The notes under the pieces are model-generated. The model was not told the DNA's origin and did not search any database. It worked only from the letters and a program-made list of their open reading frames with translations. A stretch of DNA of 35,518 nt from assembly GCF_001280125.1 (NCBI RefSeq), contig NZ_LGEG01000261.1, positions 1 to 35,518 on the forward strand, read 5' to 3'. Below are positions 1 through 10,265 of the stretch, in pieces. Origin of the DNA: Streptomyces sp. NRRL F-6492 (lineage in GTDB: Bacteria > Actinomycetota > Actinomycetes > Streptomycetales > Streptomycetaceae). Made by a program: the position numbers and the translations under genes. How positions within the stretch are numbered: position 1 is the first letter of the stretch; each line of letters opens with the position of its first letter.

Positions 1-2184
<2,184 letters not shown>

Positions 2185-2326
2185 CGCGCTCTGTCCGGAT
2201 TGCGGACTGAAGTGGCAAAACTGCTGGGCCTGTTCACGCGGAAGAAAGAAAATAAACAGGGACGAGCGGTTAATTGGCGCCGATGCCGCTTATGGAATCG
2301 CCTCGGCGGGGTGAACTCGCCCGGAT

Positions 2327-2365
2327 GGGGATGGGGATGGGGATGGGGGCGGGAATGGGGATGGG
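2327..2365 (+). repeat. GGGGAT tandem repeat, G-quadruplex candidate
   Basis: Six consecutive runs of three to five G are separated by two- or three-base spacers (mostly AT). On the top strand this fits the pattern for a stable intramolecular G-quadruplex, and the run is long enough for copy-number slippage. It lies in the gene-free stretch behind the M4 protease promoter. Confidence 0.7.
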
Positions 2366-2888
2366 CTCGGTGGGCGTGAGGAGGTCGTACTGTTCGAGGG
2401 GGCGGGCGAACGCCTTGTGGCGCCCCCGTAGCCGAGTGGTGCCGAGAAGAGGCGTGTGGCCTTGCGCGTGACGGCGAAGTCCTCGCCGCTCGCGGACCTC
2501 CGCCCCTCGTGAGTGCCGGATCGGGAGCGGCGTCACGGGGTGCGGCCGGCCCGGAGCACTGGGAACGAAAGCCGGGTGATCGCCATGATCAAGCCCCTGA
2601 ACCGGGAGGATGGAGAGCCGGTGGGGGATCGGCGTTCCTCTTCCGGCGGCCGTGACGCGCGCTCGGGACGGGGCATGCCCCTGGAAAGGGCCGTCGCGCG
2701 GGCCGTTCCCGGAGTGTTGATTGCGTATCCGTGGATCCGGTTCCCCGGATGTTCGGGAGCGCGGAGGGGGACGTAGGTTCAGGTGTCGGCCAACCGGACT
2801 CGCGGGACCGTGCAGCAGCTGCGTGGGACCCGCCTAGCCTCGGTTGGCCGGCGTTGTGCACGGGCGTGCGGAACGAGCTGTGCGCGCC

Positions 2889-2939
2889 GCTTTTCGGCAG
2901 TCCCGGCCGGACGGCATCGCGCCCTGCTTTTCGGCAGTC
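2889..2939. repeat. Pair of 14-bp direct repeats GCTTTTCGGCAGTC
   Basis: Perfect copies lie at 2889-2902 and 2926-2939, 37 bases start to start, and each is followed within a few bases by a GGCCGG block. The position, about 450 bases before the LAL regulator, allows a role as protein-binding sites, but nothing in the sequence proves it. Confidence 0.6.
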
Positions 2940-3181
2940 GGCCGGGCGCGCTCCGCGGTGCGCCTTCCCGCCGACAGCTCTTCCGCGCGTCCGGGCACCC
3001 GTGCCCGCGGAATTCCGGGACGAATGCGTGTGAGCGCTCGCGAAAGCGCGCCGTCCGCCGCTTCCGGTACGGGGCGCGCGGCTTCCCGCATTCCGGGCGG
3101 GGGGGAAATGTTGAAAATCCTGCTTCCCGCGTCTGCGTGCTTATGGTGTCCTCTTGGTACGGTGTGGGAATCGATTCGCGT

Positions 3182-3205
3182 GAGCCGATGAGCCGATGAG
3201 CCGAT
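3182..3205. repeat. Three tandem copies of GAGCCGAT
   Basis: An 8-bp unit is repeated three times without gaps, about 165 bases before the predicted GTG of the LAL regulator. It is either simple-sequence slippage or a phased set of half-sites. Confidence 0.65.
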
Positions 3206-3370
3206 GATCCGGGCGCAGGCGCGGAGCGTGTTCCGGGGGAGTCCTGCCGCGGGGTCGGCGTGGGCCCCGGGCGTTCCCGGCGCACCGGCGAGAGGTCCTG
3301 GCGAGGTGCCGGACGCGGTGCGTCCGGCCTGCCCGGCAGGACCCGGGAGGAGGAGAGCGGGGATGACGGC

Positions 3371-6316
3371 GTGATCGCGGCGCATGGTTCCGCCTTGCGG
3401 CCCCTGACGAGCGCTCTTGCCACCGGGCGTGCCGAACCGGTGCTGCTGTTCGTCGAAGGCGTCGCGGGCGCCGGGAAGAGCCGTCTCCTGCGGGAACTGG
3501 CCGACCTGCCCGGGACGGCGGACGCGGTCCGCCTGTGGTGGCGGTGCGGAACCGGCGGGCCGCCGGAGGAGGACGAGCACCGGCGGGAACCGGCCCTGTG
3601 GCTGGTGGACGACCTCCACCGGGCGGACGAGGACGAGCTGCGGCGGCTGCGCCGGGTCTTCGAGGCACTGGAGCCGGGCTCGGCGGCCGCCGTGACCTAC
3701 CGCCCGGAGGAACTCCCCGTGCCCGGCCTGCCGCTGGGCGCTCCTCCGGTGACGTACCCGCCCGGACTGACGGTGCTCCGGCACCGGCTGGAGCCCTGGG
3801 ACGAGGAACGCGTCCGCCGGGCCGCCGCGGAGGCGCTGGGCGAGCGCTGTACGGCCGAGGCGGTGAGCAGGCTGCGGGAACTCACCGCCGGCGTGCCCCG
3901 GGTGGTCGTCGACCTCCTCGCCGTACTGGCGGAACGGCGGCCGGAGTTCACCGGCACGGCCGCCGAGGTGGAAGCGGCCGGCGCGCCGGTCCGGCTGGCC
4001 GAGCTGGTGCTGAGCCGTACGCACGCCCTGTCCCCGGAACACCGGCCGGTGGTCTGGGCGGCCGGCGTCCTCGACCGGCCCGCCGGCCGCGACGAACTGG
4101 TCGCGGTCTCGGGACTCGAAGCCGCGACGGGGAACGGCGCACTGCTGCGGGCCCTGGAGGGCGCGGCCCTGGCGGAGCTGGACGAGGGCCGCTACGGCTT
4201 CGCCGTCCCGCTGGCCGCGCCGGTCGTGCGCGCCTCCGTGCCCGGACCCGTCCGCCAGGACCTGCACGGGCGGGCGGCGCGCGTGCTGAGCCGCGGGCGG
4301 TCCGTCGCGTGGGACGCCGTGGCCGAACACCACAGGGCGGCCGGCGAGACCCGTAGATGGCTCAAGGCGGTGGAGAAGGCGGCCGGATCGGCGGCGGCCT
4401 CCGGCCGGCACCAGCAGGCCATCACGCTCCTGGAGCGGACGCTCGCCGCACCCGGCCTGCCCCTGCGGGCCCGCGCCCGGCTGGCGCCGCTGCTGGCCCG
4501 CAGCGCGGTGACCGGACTGCGCTCGGACCAGACCGTGGAGGTCCTCGCGCAGATCGTGGAGGACGCCACCCTCCCCCCGGCCGTACGCGGAGAGCTGCGG
4601 CTCGACCTGGGGCTGATGCTCTGCAACCAGATGGGCCGCTTCCCCGACGGGTGGCGGGTCCTGGAGATCGCCGCCGGCGAACTGCGCGAGGTCCGGCCCG
4701 GCCTCGCGGCACGTGCCATGGCGGCGCTGTCCAGCCCCTACTGGCCGGGCAGCTCCCTCGACGTCCACCGGGGATGGCTGGTCGAGGCCGTGGCCGCCGC
4801 GGACGCCAGCGGGGACGAGGCCATGCGCACGGCGGTCCTGGCCAGCCGGGCGGGACTCGCCATGAGCTGCGCCGACCCGGAGGCGTGGCAGCTGGTGGAG
4901 GAGCTGTCCACGGAGAGCACCGACCCCGCACGCGCCCGGCAGGCGGCGCGGGGTCTGTGCAACGCCGCGGACTTCGCGGTCTGGCTCGGCTTCTACGAGC
5001 GGGTGGACGACCTGCTCGCGGAAGGAGGCGACCTGTCCGCGCGGACAGGTGCCCCCTACACCGAGTACAACGCCCTGGGGACGCGGCTGCTCCAGGAGTG
5101 GTGGACCGGCCGGTGGTCCGGCCTGGCCGAGCGGTGCGAGGACTTCGTCGCCGCGACCGCCGACATGCCGTTCATCGCCTCCGACGCCTACGTCGTGCGC
5201 GGTCTGCTCGCCCTCGCCCAGGGGGACTGGGGAGAAGTGGTGTCCTGGCTGTCCCAGCGGGGGACGTTCGAGACGGAGAAGCTGCCCGTGCCCCTGGCCA
5301 CGACGGCGGCCGGTGCCGTGATCCGCCTGGCCCTGGCCCGGCAGGAGGTGGAGGCCGCGGCGGAACGGGCACGTGCCGCCTGGGCGGTCGTCGCCCGGAA
5401 GGGGGTGTGGCCGTGGGCGGCGGAGCTCGCGCCCTGGGCGGTGGAGGCGCTCGCGCGCACGGGCGACACGAGCGCGGCCCACGCCGTGATCCGGGACTTC
5501 GCCCAGGGCCTCGGGCGGCGCGACGCGCCCGCCGCCAGGGCCGCGCTGGCGTGGAGCAGGGCCGTACTCGCGGAAACGGAGGCACTGGCCCGTGAGCAGC
5601 GGGACGGGCTGCTGCGGGCCGCGGAGCTGTACCGGGAGGCGGCGGCGGTCTACGCCGTGACGCCCCGCCCCTACAGCCAGGCACTGGCCATGGAGGGCGC
5701 CGCGCGCTGCGTGCTCGCGGCGGACACCCAAGCGGGACCCGGCCAGGTCGCGGGACCCGGCCCGGTTACTGACCCCGGCCCGGTCCCGGATTCCGGCCCG
5801 GTCCCGGATTCCGGCCCGGTCCCGGATTCCGGCCCGGTCCCGGACTCCGGCCAGGTCGCGGGACCCGGCCAGGTCGCGGATCCCGGCCAGGTCGCGGATC
5901 CCGGCCCGGTCCCGGACTCCGGCCCGGTCCCGGATGCCGGGGACGCCCCCGCGCCGCCGGACGCGGCCCCCGGTCCCTCCTCCGCCCCGTGGGCGATCGC
6001 CGAGCTGGAGTCCTGTGCCCAGCGCTTCACCGATCTGGGCGCCGTCTGGGACGCGGCGCGGACCAGGGCCCTGCTGCGCACGCGACAGCCGGCCAGGAAG
6101 GGCCGCCCTCCCGGACGCCCCTCGCACGCCGACGAGCTGTCGCCCCGGGAAGTGGAGGTGGCCCAGCTCGCGGTCTCCGGCCTGACCAACCGGGAGATCG
6201 CCGCGACCCTGCACCTCTCCCCCCGGACCGTGGAGCAGCACATCGCCCGCGCCATGCGCAAGACCGGCGCCCTCTCCCGCCGCGACCTCGCCCACCGACT
6301 GGGACGGACCTCCTGA
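3371..6316 (+). CDS. LAL-type (large ATP-binding LuxR family) transcriptional regulator
   Basis: This is a 981-residue regulator. The chosen GTG start at 3371 has purine-rich sequence before it (GGAGGAGGAG at 3346-3355, GGGG nearer) and begins at the AAA/NB region. An ATG at 3260 would add 37 residues of Arg/Gly-rich, non-family sequence. A Walker A motif GVAGAGKS lies at about 30-37, a Walker B-like LWLVDDLH near 76-83, then a long helical TPR-like middle. The C-terminus carries a LuxR helix-turn-helix (LSPREVEVAQL...LTNREIAATL...SPRTVEQHI, about 922-970). LAL proteins activate transcription after ATP and often ligand binding; targets include antibiotic and sugar-utilisation genes. Between the TPR-like part and the HTH is a repetitive hexapeptide linker (about 789-857) that is unusual for the family. 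The target here is unknown; neighbours are secreted proteases and a small unknown gene. Confidence 0.88.
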   Translation: MIAAHGSALRPLTSALATGRAEPVLLFVEGVAGAGKSRLLRELADLPGTADAVRLWWRCGTGGPPEEDEHRREPALWLVDDLHRADEDELRRLRRVFEALEPGSAAAVTYRPEELPVPGLPLGAPPVTYPPGLTVLRHRLEPWDEERVRRAAAEALGERCTAEAVSRLRELTAGVPRVVVDLLAVLAERRPEFTGTAAEVEAAGAPVRLAELVLSRTHALSPEHRPVVWAAGVLDRPAGRDELVAVSGLEAATGNGALLRALEGAALAELDEGRYGFAVPLAAPVVRASVPGPVRQDLHGRAARVLSRGRSVAWDAVAEHHRAAGETRRWLKAVEKAAGSAAASGRHQQAITLLERTLAAPGLPLRARARLAPLLARSAVTGLRSDQTVEVLAQIVEDATLPPAVRGELRLDLGLMLCNQMGRFPDGWRVLEIAAGELREVRPGLAARAMAALSSPYWPGSSLDVHRGWLVEAVAAADASGDEAMRTAVLASRAGLAMSCADPEAWQLVEELSTESTDPARARQAARGLCNAADFAVWLGFYERVDDLLAEGGDLSARTGAPYTEYNALGTRLLQEWWTGRWSGLAERCEDFVAATADMPFIASDAYVVRGLLALAQGDWGEVVSWLSQRGTFETEKLPVPLATTAAGAVIRLALARQEVEAAAERARAAWAVVARKGVWPWAAELAPWAVEALARTGDTSAAHAVIRDFAQGLGRRDAPAARAALAWSRAVLAETEALAREQRDGLLRAAELYREAAAVYAVTPRPYSQALAMEGAARCVLAADTQAGPGQVAGPGPVTDPGPVPDSGPVPDSGPVPDSGPVPDSGQVAGPGQVADPGQVADPGPVPDSGPVPDAGDAPAPPDAAPGPSSAPWAIAELESCAQRFTDLGAVWDAARTRALLRTRQPARKGRPPGRPSHADELSPREVEVAQLAVSGLTNREIAATLHLSPRTVEQHIARAMRKTGALSRRDLAHRLGRTS
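5735..5941 (+). repeat. 18-bp minisatellite encoding hexapeptide repeats inside the LAL regulator
   Basis: About eleven tandem in-frame units of 18 bp encode hexapeptides of the form [DG][PS]GPVP or [DG]PGQVA. Central units are identical at DNA level, which points to recent slippage or recombination rather than old divergence. Because the unit is a multiple of three, copy-number change would keep the downstream HTH in frame. Confidence 0.9.
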
Positions 6317-6383
6317 AACGGGAGCCCGTGGACCGACGCGCCCGCCGGAAGCGGGAACACCGGGCGGCAGCGCCCCGCCCCGC

Positions 6384-6707
6384 CTACCGGTGACGCCCGC
6401 CCTGCCGGGACGGGGAAGACCCGCCGATCCGGAACAGCCCGTCGTGCTCCCACGCGTCCACGGTCGCGGCCGTCCAGTCGAACACCCACCCGGGGCGCAG
6501 CCCGCGCGCTCCCCAGCCGTCCGGGCGCCGGCGGGGGAGCGCGGAACCCGCGTCCCGCGCGGCGGCCGCCGCGTCACAGGTCTCGCGCGCGATGCGGAGT
6601 GCTTCCGACCACGTGTCGGCCGGCCCGGTGAAGACGTGCAGCCCGCACTGCTCCGGCTGTACGGAGTTCCTGATGGGGACATTGACCTGGAAGTAGACCT
6701 GGGCCAT
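6384..6707 (-). CDS. Conserved-looking small protein of unknown function (107 aa)
   Basis: The ATG at 6707 is preceded by AGGAG at an ideal distance (reverse strand, near 6716-6720). The product begins MAQVYFQVNVPIRNSVQPEQCG, continues with LHVFTGPADTWSEALRIARETC and ends with an Arg/Gly-rich tail containing GWVFDWTAATVDAWEHDGLFRI. It is soluble and acidic to neutral, with no signal peptide or membrane segment, and has three or four Trp. I do not recognise the family. It converges on the LAL regulator with a gap of only 67 bases, and its upstream side is a long gene-free stretch, so it is probably transcribed alone. The good ribosome site and codon bias support a real gene. Confidence 0.7.
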   Translation of the reverse strand: MAQVYFQVNVPIRNSVQPEQCGLHVFTGPADTWSEALRIARETCDAAAAARDAGSALPRRRPDGWGARGLRPGWVFDWTAATVDAWEHDGLFRIGGSSPSRQGGRHR

Positions 6708-7659
6708 GACGCCGTCTCCTCGGTTCTGTGCTTTCCCGCCCTGCCGGTGCGGGCCGCGGTGGATTCGTGCAGCGAGCCGCATCCCTTCGCATCCGCTCGA
6801 CCGCTGATATCACGCAAATCTACGAACCGGAACAAGCCCTGAATATCCGGAATCGGGCAATCACCTATACGTATCCCGGCTGCGCGGGGCGGCCGCCGGT
6901 GGGACGGACCCGGTCCGTCGCGCGGTTCCGGCCCGCTGAACACACGGAGCCCGTTCTCGCGGGACGGGAACGCAACGGGAAGCGCCGCTTCGGACGCGAA
7001 CACGCGGCGGTGCGGCGGCCCAGGGGCCCCGGCACCCGTGTCGTCCCGGCGCGCGTCGGGTTTTTTGCGTATCCGTGAATTCGCCCGCCTGATGCAACGG
7101 CGGACGCGGTGCCCCTATGGTTCCGGCCAGGCGGAACGCCTCGGCACGATCCGCACGGCGTCACGAGCGGACCGGCGGCGAGGTGACACGGCCGTGGTGC
7201 GACTCGTCGACGGCGCCGTCCCGGACCGAACCGGATCCCTTTCGCGCGCCGGAAATCCGCCATGTGCGCCGGAAACCCGCCGTACGTGCCGACGAGAGGC
7301 GGACAGGGCGCGGGCTTTCCGTCGATTTCGGGGTGCTCCGGCAATGTCCGCCGGAATGCCGACCGTTCCGCTCCCCGGAGGGTTTCGAGCTGCCCGAACC
7401 GGGCTCTGACGAGCCATGACACCAAGCCGGCCGACGCCCTGCAAGGCATCGTCCCGTTCAACAGAGGCATCGTGATCCCTGTTAAAAACTGCCCGCTGTA
7501 CGCGTCTTGAAATTCATTCAATCGCTACGCGATAGTTCGGGGCACGGCGAGTCCCGGACTCCCCGTCAGGCAGGAACCGCCTTTCGCCGGTGCGTTGTTG
7601 GCGCATTCCGGCGATACACCCCCCATCTGGTTTCTGGCTGTCATCCGGAAGGAATCAGC
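6708..7659. other. Gene-free stretch of about 950 bp before the S1 protease
   Basis: Open frames here have poor codon bias and no recognisable protein. Visible content: a T-run behind a short GC stem (about 7045-7066) that could act as a terminator on the top strand, a pair of imperfect repeats GCGCCGGAAAYCCGCC at 7246-7261 and 7266-7281 (20-bp spacing), an AT-richer segment from 7480 to 7540, and the inverted repeat ATCGC-TAC-GCGAT at 7521-7533. The right end probably holds the protease promoter and a leader of over 100 bases. Confidence 0.55.
7507..7536 (+). promoter_or_regulatory. Possible promoter of the S1 protease gene, with overlapping inverted repeat
   Basis: TTGAAA (7507-7512) is followed after 17-18 bases by CGATAGT. 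The inverted repeat ATCGC-TAC-GCGAT (7521-7533) lies in the spacer and would be a natural operator position. The -10 match is weak. Confidence 0.25.
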
Positions 7660-8865
7660 GTGCGTAACTCCCGTAAGTACTGTCTTGCCGCCGCGGGCGC
7701 CGTTCTCTCGGCCTCCGCGGTCCTGGGCACCCAGTCCCTGGCGCAGGCGCAGGACGCGGCGTCCACCCCGCGCTACCAGCCCGAGATGGTGCGGGCGCTG
7801 GCCGCTTCGCTCGGTGTGAGCGAGAAGGCCGCGGTCGACCGCCTGGACCGGCAGGACGCCCAGCAGGCGAAGCTCGCCGAGCTGAGGAAGAGCGGCACGG
7901 CCGGTGACGGGGCCTTCTTCGACGCCTCCGGCAAGCTGACCGTCAACGCCGACGACACCGCGGAGGCGACCAGGATAGAGAAGGCCGGCCTCGCCGCCCG
8001 GGTGCCCGCCCGCGGCCAGGCCGCACTCGACGAGGTGAAGGCCGAGCTGGACGCCCTCGCCGCCGAGAAGGTCCCCTCCGGCGTGGTCGCCTGGTCCGTG
8101 GACCTGGCCTCCGACAAGGTGACCGTCAAGGTCAACGACGACCGGGGCGCCGCCGCCAAGGCGTTCCTGGCCCGGGCCGCCCAGCACGGCTCCGCCGTCG
8201 AGATCGTGCGCGGCCAGGAGAAGCTGGAGGCCAAGGCCGCCGTCTACCCCGGCAGCAAGATGACGTTCAACAACACCTCCAACTACTGCTCCGTCGGGTA
8301 CGGCGCCCGCGACAGCTCCGGCAAGCAGTACCTGGTGACCGCCGGACACTGCGTCACGAACACCCTGCGCTACGACGGGACCGCCTTCGCCCAGGGCTAC
8401 AAGACCCGCTACGCGCTCGGCACCCGCAGCGTCGACATGGGCATCCTGACCGTCAACTCCGGCCACTCGATCACCACCAGCGTCGGCACCTGGGGCCAGG
8501 GCAGCACCAGCACGGTCGCCGTCAAGGGCGTCAGCCGCGCCGCGTCCGGCGCCGCGGTCTGCAAGTCCGGCGCCACCACCGGGTGGACCTGCGGCACGAT
8601 CGGCTCCTACAACAACACCGTCACCTACGTCGACCGCAACGGGGGCCCCGACACGGTCGTCACCGGCCTCGCCACCTCCTCCGTCTGCGTCGAGGGCGGC
8701 GACAGCGGCGGCGCGTACATCTCCGGCAACCAGGCCCAGGGCATGACCTCCGGCGGCCCGATCGACCAGCAGTGCACCGGTGGGGTCAACTCCCGCGGCA
8801 CCTCGCACTTCCAGCCGCTCGACGACGCCCTCCGCCACTACGGGCTGACGCTCAACACCAACTGA
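7660..8865 (+). CDS. Secreted S1-family serine protease (streptogrisin/alpha-lytic type) with propeptide
   Basis: This is a 401-residue preproenzyme. The GTG start at 7660 has GGAAGGAA six bases upstream and gives a signal peptide ending near LAQAQ. Residues about 33-200 form an alpha-lytic-type prodomain that acts as folding chaperone in this family. The mature part begins near AAVYPGSKM and has the full catalytic triad: His230 in TAGHC, Asp259 in SVDMGIL and Ser349 in GGDSGGAY. Cys pairs match the usual disulfides (CSVG...GHC; CKSG...WTC; CVEGG...CTGG). There is no C-terminal substrate-binding domain, so it should act on soluble or general protein. It ends just before a strong hairpin and is transcribed alone. 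It is the third secreted peptidase in the first 9 kb. Confidence 0.93.
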   Translation: MRNSRKYCLAAAGAVLSASAVLGTQSLAQAQDAASTPRYQPEMVRALAASLGVSEKAAVDRLDRQDAQQAKLAELRKSGTAGDGAFFDASGKLTVNADDTAEATRIEKAGLAARVPARGQAALDEVKAELDALAAEKVPSGVVAWSVDLASDKVTVKVNDDRGAAAKAFLARAAQHGSAVEIVRGQEKLEAKAAVYPGSKMTFNNTSNYCSVGYGARDSSGKQYLVTAGHCVTNTLRYDGTAFAQGYKTRYALGTRSVDMGILTVNSGHSITTSVGTWGQGSTSTVAVKGVSRAASGAAVCKSGATTGWTCGTIGSYNNTVTYVDRNGGPDTVVTGLATSSVCVEGGDSGGAYISGNQAQGMTSGGPIDQQCTGGVNSRGTSHFQPLDDALRHYGLTLNTN

Positions 8866-8885
8866 GCACATCCGCAGCAGGATCG

Positions 8886-8925
8886 GCCGGGGGTCGCTCG
8901 CGAGACAAGGCGAGCGGCCCCCGGC
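8886..8925 (+). terminator. Strong hairpin terminator after the S1 protease
   Basis: A 16-bp stem (8886-8901 pairing with 8910-8925, one G-U pair) has an eight-base loop, GAGACAAG. It begins about 20 bases after the stop codon. There is no long U-run, as is common in Streptomyces terminators. It separates the protease from the next regulator gene. Confidence 0.8.
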
Positions 8926-8984
8926 TGCTTTCCGACGGAAGCCGGCCCCGCCCCGTCCGCAGAACCAGCCCGCTGGAAGACGCC

Positions 8985-9896
8985 ATGCCGAACGCCCCCC
9001 GTCCCGACGACCCCGACGCGATGTTCGCGACCGCGTTCAAAGAGGCCCTGCAACGGCGCGGCCTGCCCCTGGACCGCATACGCGACCACCTCCAGTCGCA
9101 CGGGATCACCCTCAGCCTCGCCACCCTCAGCTACTGGCAGAGCGGCCGCAGCCAGCCGGAGAGACCCCAGTCCCTGCGCGCCGTCGACATCCTGGAACCC
9201 TTCCTCGGCCTTCCGGGCGGCGCCCTGCGCTCCCTGGTGAGGCGCCGGCCGCGCGGCTGGGTCCCGCAGCACGATCCGGCCGCCCTCCGCGGCTTCTACG
9301 GCGAGAACTCCCACGTCGAACAGGTCCTCGGCGACGCCTTCCCGCACTTCAACGCCGACCTGCGCCGCCTGGTCGTCCACGAGGCGGTGAGCGTGAACGA
9401 GCACCGCCTCGTCGACGAGATCCGCGTCACCACCGCGGTCAGGGCCGTCCGCGACAGCGCGCGCCACCTGACCGTCATCCACACCCTGGACACGGCGAAG
9501 GCCGGCAAGGTCGACTTCGCCGTCCCCCACGGACCGCCCCCGAGCACCCGGTTCCTGCCGGAACTGAACTGCGTGGTCGCCGAGGTCCCCCTCGGCCGCC
9601 GACTGGCCCAGAACGAGACCGCGGTCGTCGAGTACACGCTCCGCTCCGCCTCCGCCCCGGGCGTCTCCCACCGGCACGAGCGCCGCCTCACCACGCCCCT
9701 CCAGGCCTATCTGCTCCACGTGCGCTTCCACCCCCTGGCGGTGCCGTCGAAGTGCTGGCACTACTACCGCAGGCGGATCGGGACCGCGCCCCAGACCCGA
9801 CGACCCGCACCCCTGGACGGCTCCCACACGGCGCATCTGCTCCCCACCCGATGCGCGCCGGGCGTGTACGGCATGGAATGGCAGTGGGTGGAGTGA
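8985..9896 (+). CDS. Helix-turn-helix (XRE-like) DNA-binding protein of unknown target
   Basis: The product is 303 residues, ATG at 8985 with GGAAG eight bases before. The N-terminus (about residues 12-75) reads FKEALQRRGLPLDRIRDHLQSHGITLSLATLSYWQSGRSQPER, a helix-turn-helix arrangement with the YWQSGRSQPER tail typical of XRE-like proteins. The remaining 220 residues form a soluble domain that I do not recognise, with many Arg, His and aromatic residues (KCWHYYRRR near residue 258) and no membrane segment. It is insulated from the protease upstream by a strong terminator. A regulatory role is inferred from the N-terminus only. Confidence 0.7.
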   Translation: MPNAPRPDDPDAMFATAFKEALQRRGLPLDRIRDHLQSHGITLSLATLSYWQSGRSQPERPQSLRAVDILEPFLGLPGGALRSLVRRRPRGWVPQHDPAALRGFYGENSHVEQVLGDAFPHFNADLRRLVVHEAVSVNEHRLVDEIRVTTAVRAVRDSARHLTVIHTLDTAKAGKVDFAVPHGPPPSTRFLPELNCVVAEVPLGRRLAQNETAVVEYTLRSASAPGVSHRHERRLTTPLQAYLLHVRFHPLAVPSKCWHYYRRRIGTAPQTRRPAPLDGSHTAHLLPTRCAPGVYGMEWQWVE

Positions 9897-9944
9897 AGCG
9901 CCGGGAGCGGTCGCCCGACGGGAAGCCCCGGTCTCCTGCCGGAG

Positions 9945-10199
9945 TCAGCGGCGGGCGCGGCGGCGGGCGATGAGCAGGCCCAGGGCGATCCCGGCGAGCA
10001 GGGTGACCGCCAGGACGGTCCACAGGGGCAGCGTGACCTCGGGGACCCACAGGCGGACGGTGACGGAGCCGGTGTTGGCGGCGATGAACCAGACGGCCAG
10101 GGCCGCGAGCACGAGGAGGCCGAGGGTGCGCAGCCGGACGTCCCGCCCCTTGACCGTCACGCTCGACGGCGGGTGCTCCTTCGCCGTTTTCTCTGCCAT
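9945..10199 (-). CDS. Small membrane protein with LapA/DUF1049-like domain
   Basis: The product is 84 residues, ATG at 10199. After a polar N-terminus it has two hydrophobic segments, TLGLLVLAALAVWFIAANTG (about residues 24-43) and LWTVLAVTLLAGIALGLLIARR (about 58-79), joined by SVTVRLWVPEVTLP, and a basic end RRRARR. The N in ANTG after the first helix and the short valine-rich link are typical of the LapA/DUF1049 family. LapA (YciS) of Escherichia coli works with LapB in lipopolysaccharide assembly; in actinobacteria, which lack LPS, the role is unknown. It is transcribed toward the HTH gene and lies just downstream of the ROK regulator on the same strand. Confidence 0.75.
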   Translation of the reverse strand: MAEKTAKEHPPSSVTVKGRDVRLRTLGLLVLAALAVWFIAANTGSVTVRLWVPEVTLPLWTVLAVTLLAGIALGLLIARRRARR

Positions 10200-10265
10200 G
10201 CGTTCAGTATCGGACGGTTTGTCCGGTCGGACCATCCGGGCGCGGCGGGGGACGCCGCCGCCGGT

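Noticed and set aside
2719..2840. Stem-rich stretch considered as a tRNA because of a GGTTC-like string
   Set aside because: No cloverleaf can be drawn with acceptor and anticodon stems.
5765..5768. TTA string within the LAL repeat (GGTTACT)
   Set aside because: It is out of frame: the codons read GTT ACT, so it is not a bldA target.
5735..5941. LAL repeats as a CRISPR or intergenic repeat
   Set aside because: Units are 18 bp, head to tail and translated in frame within the protein.
2834..7003. Reverse-strand open frame of 1389 codons across the LAL gene
   Set aside because: It is the antisense shadow of the LAL gene in GC-rich DNA: low-complexity Gly/Arg/Pro composition, no domain, and strong evidence for the opposite strand.
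6865..7521. Possible 218-residue reverse-strand gene in the gene-free stretch
   Set aside because: Codon third positions lack the usual GC bias, there is no ribosome site, and the product is Arg/Pro-rich without a fold pattern.
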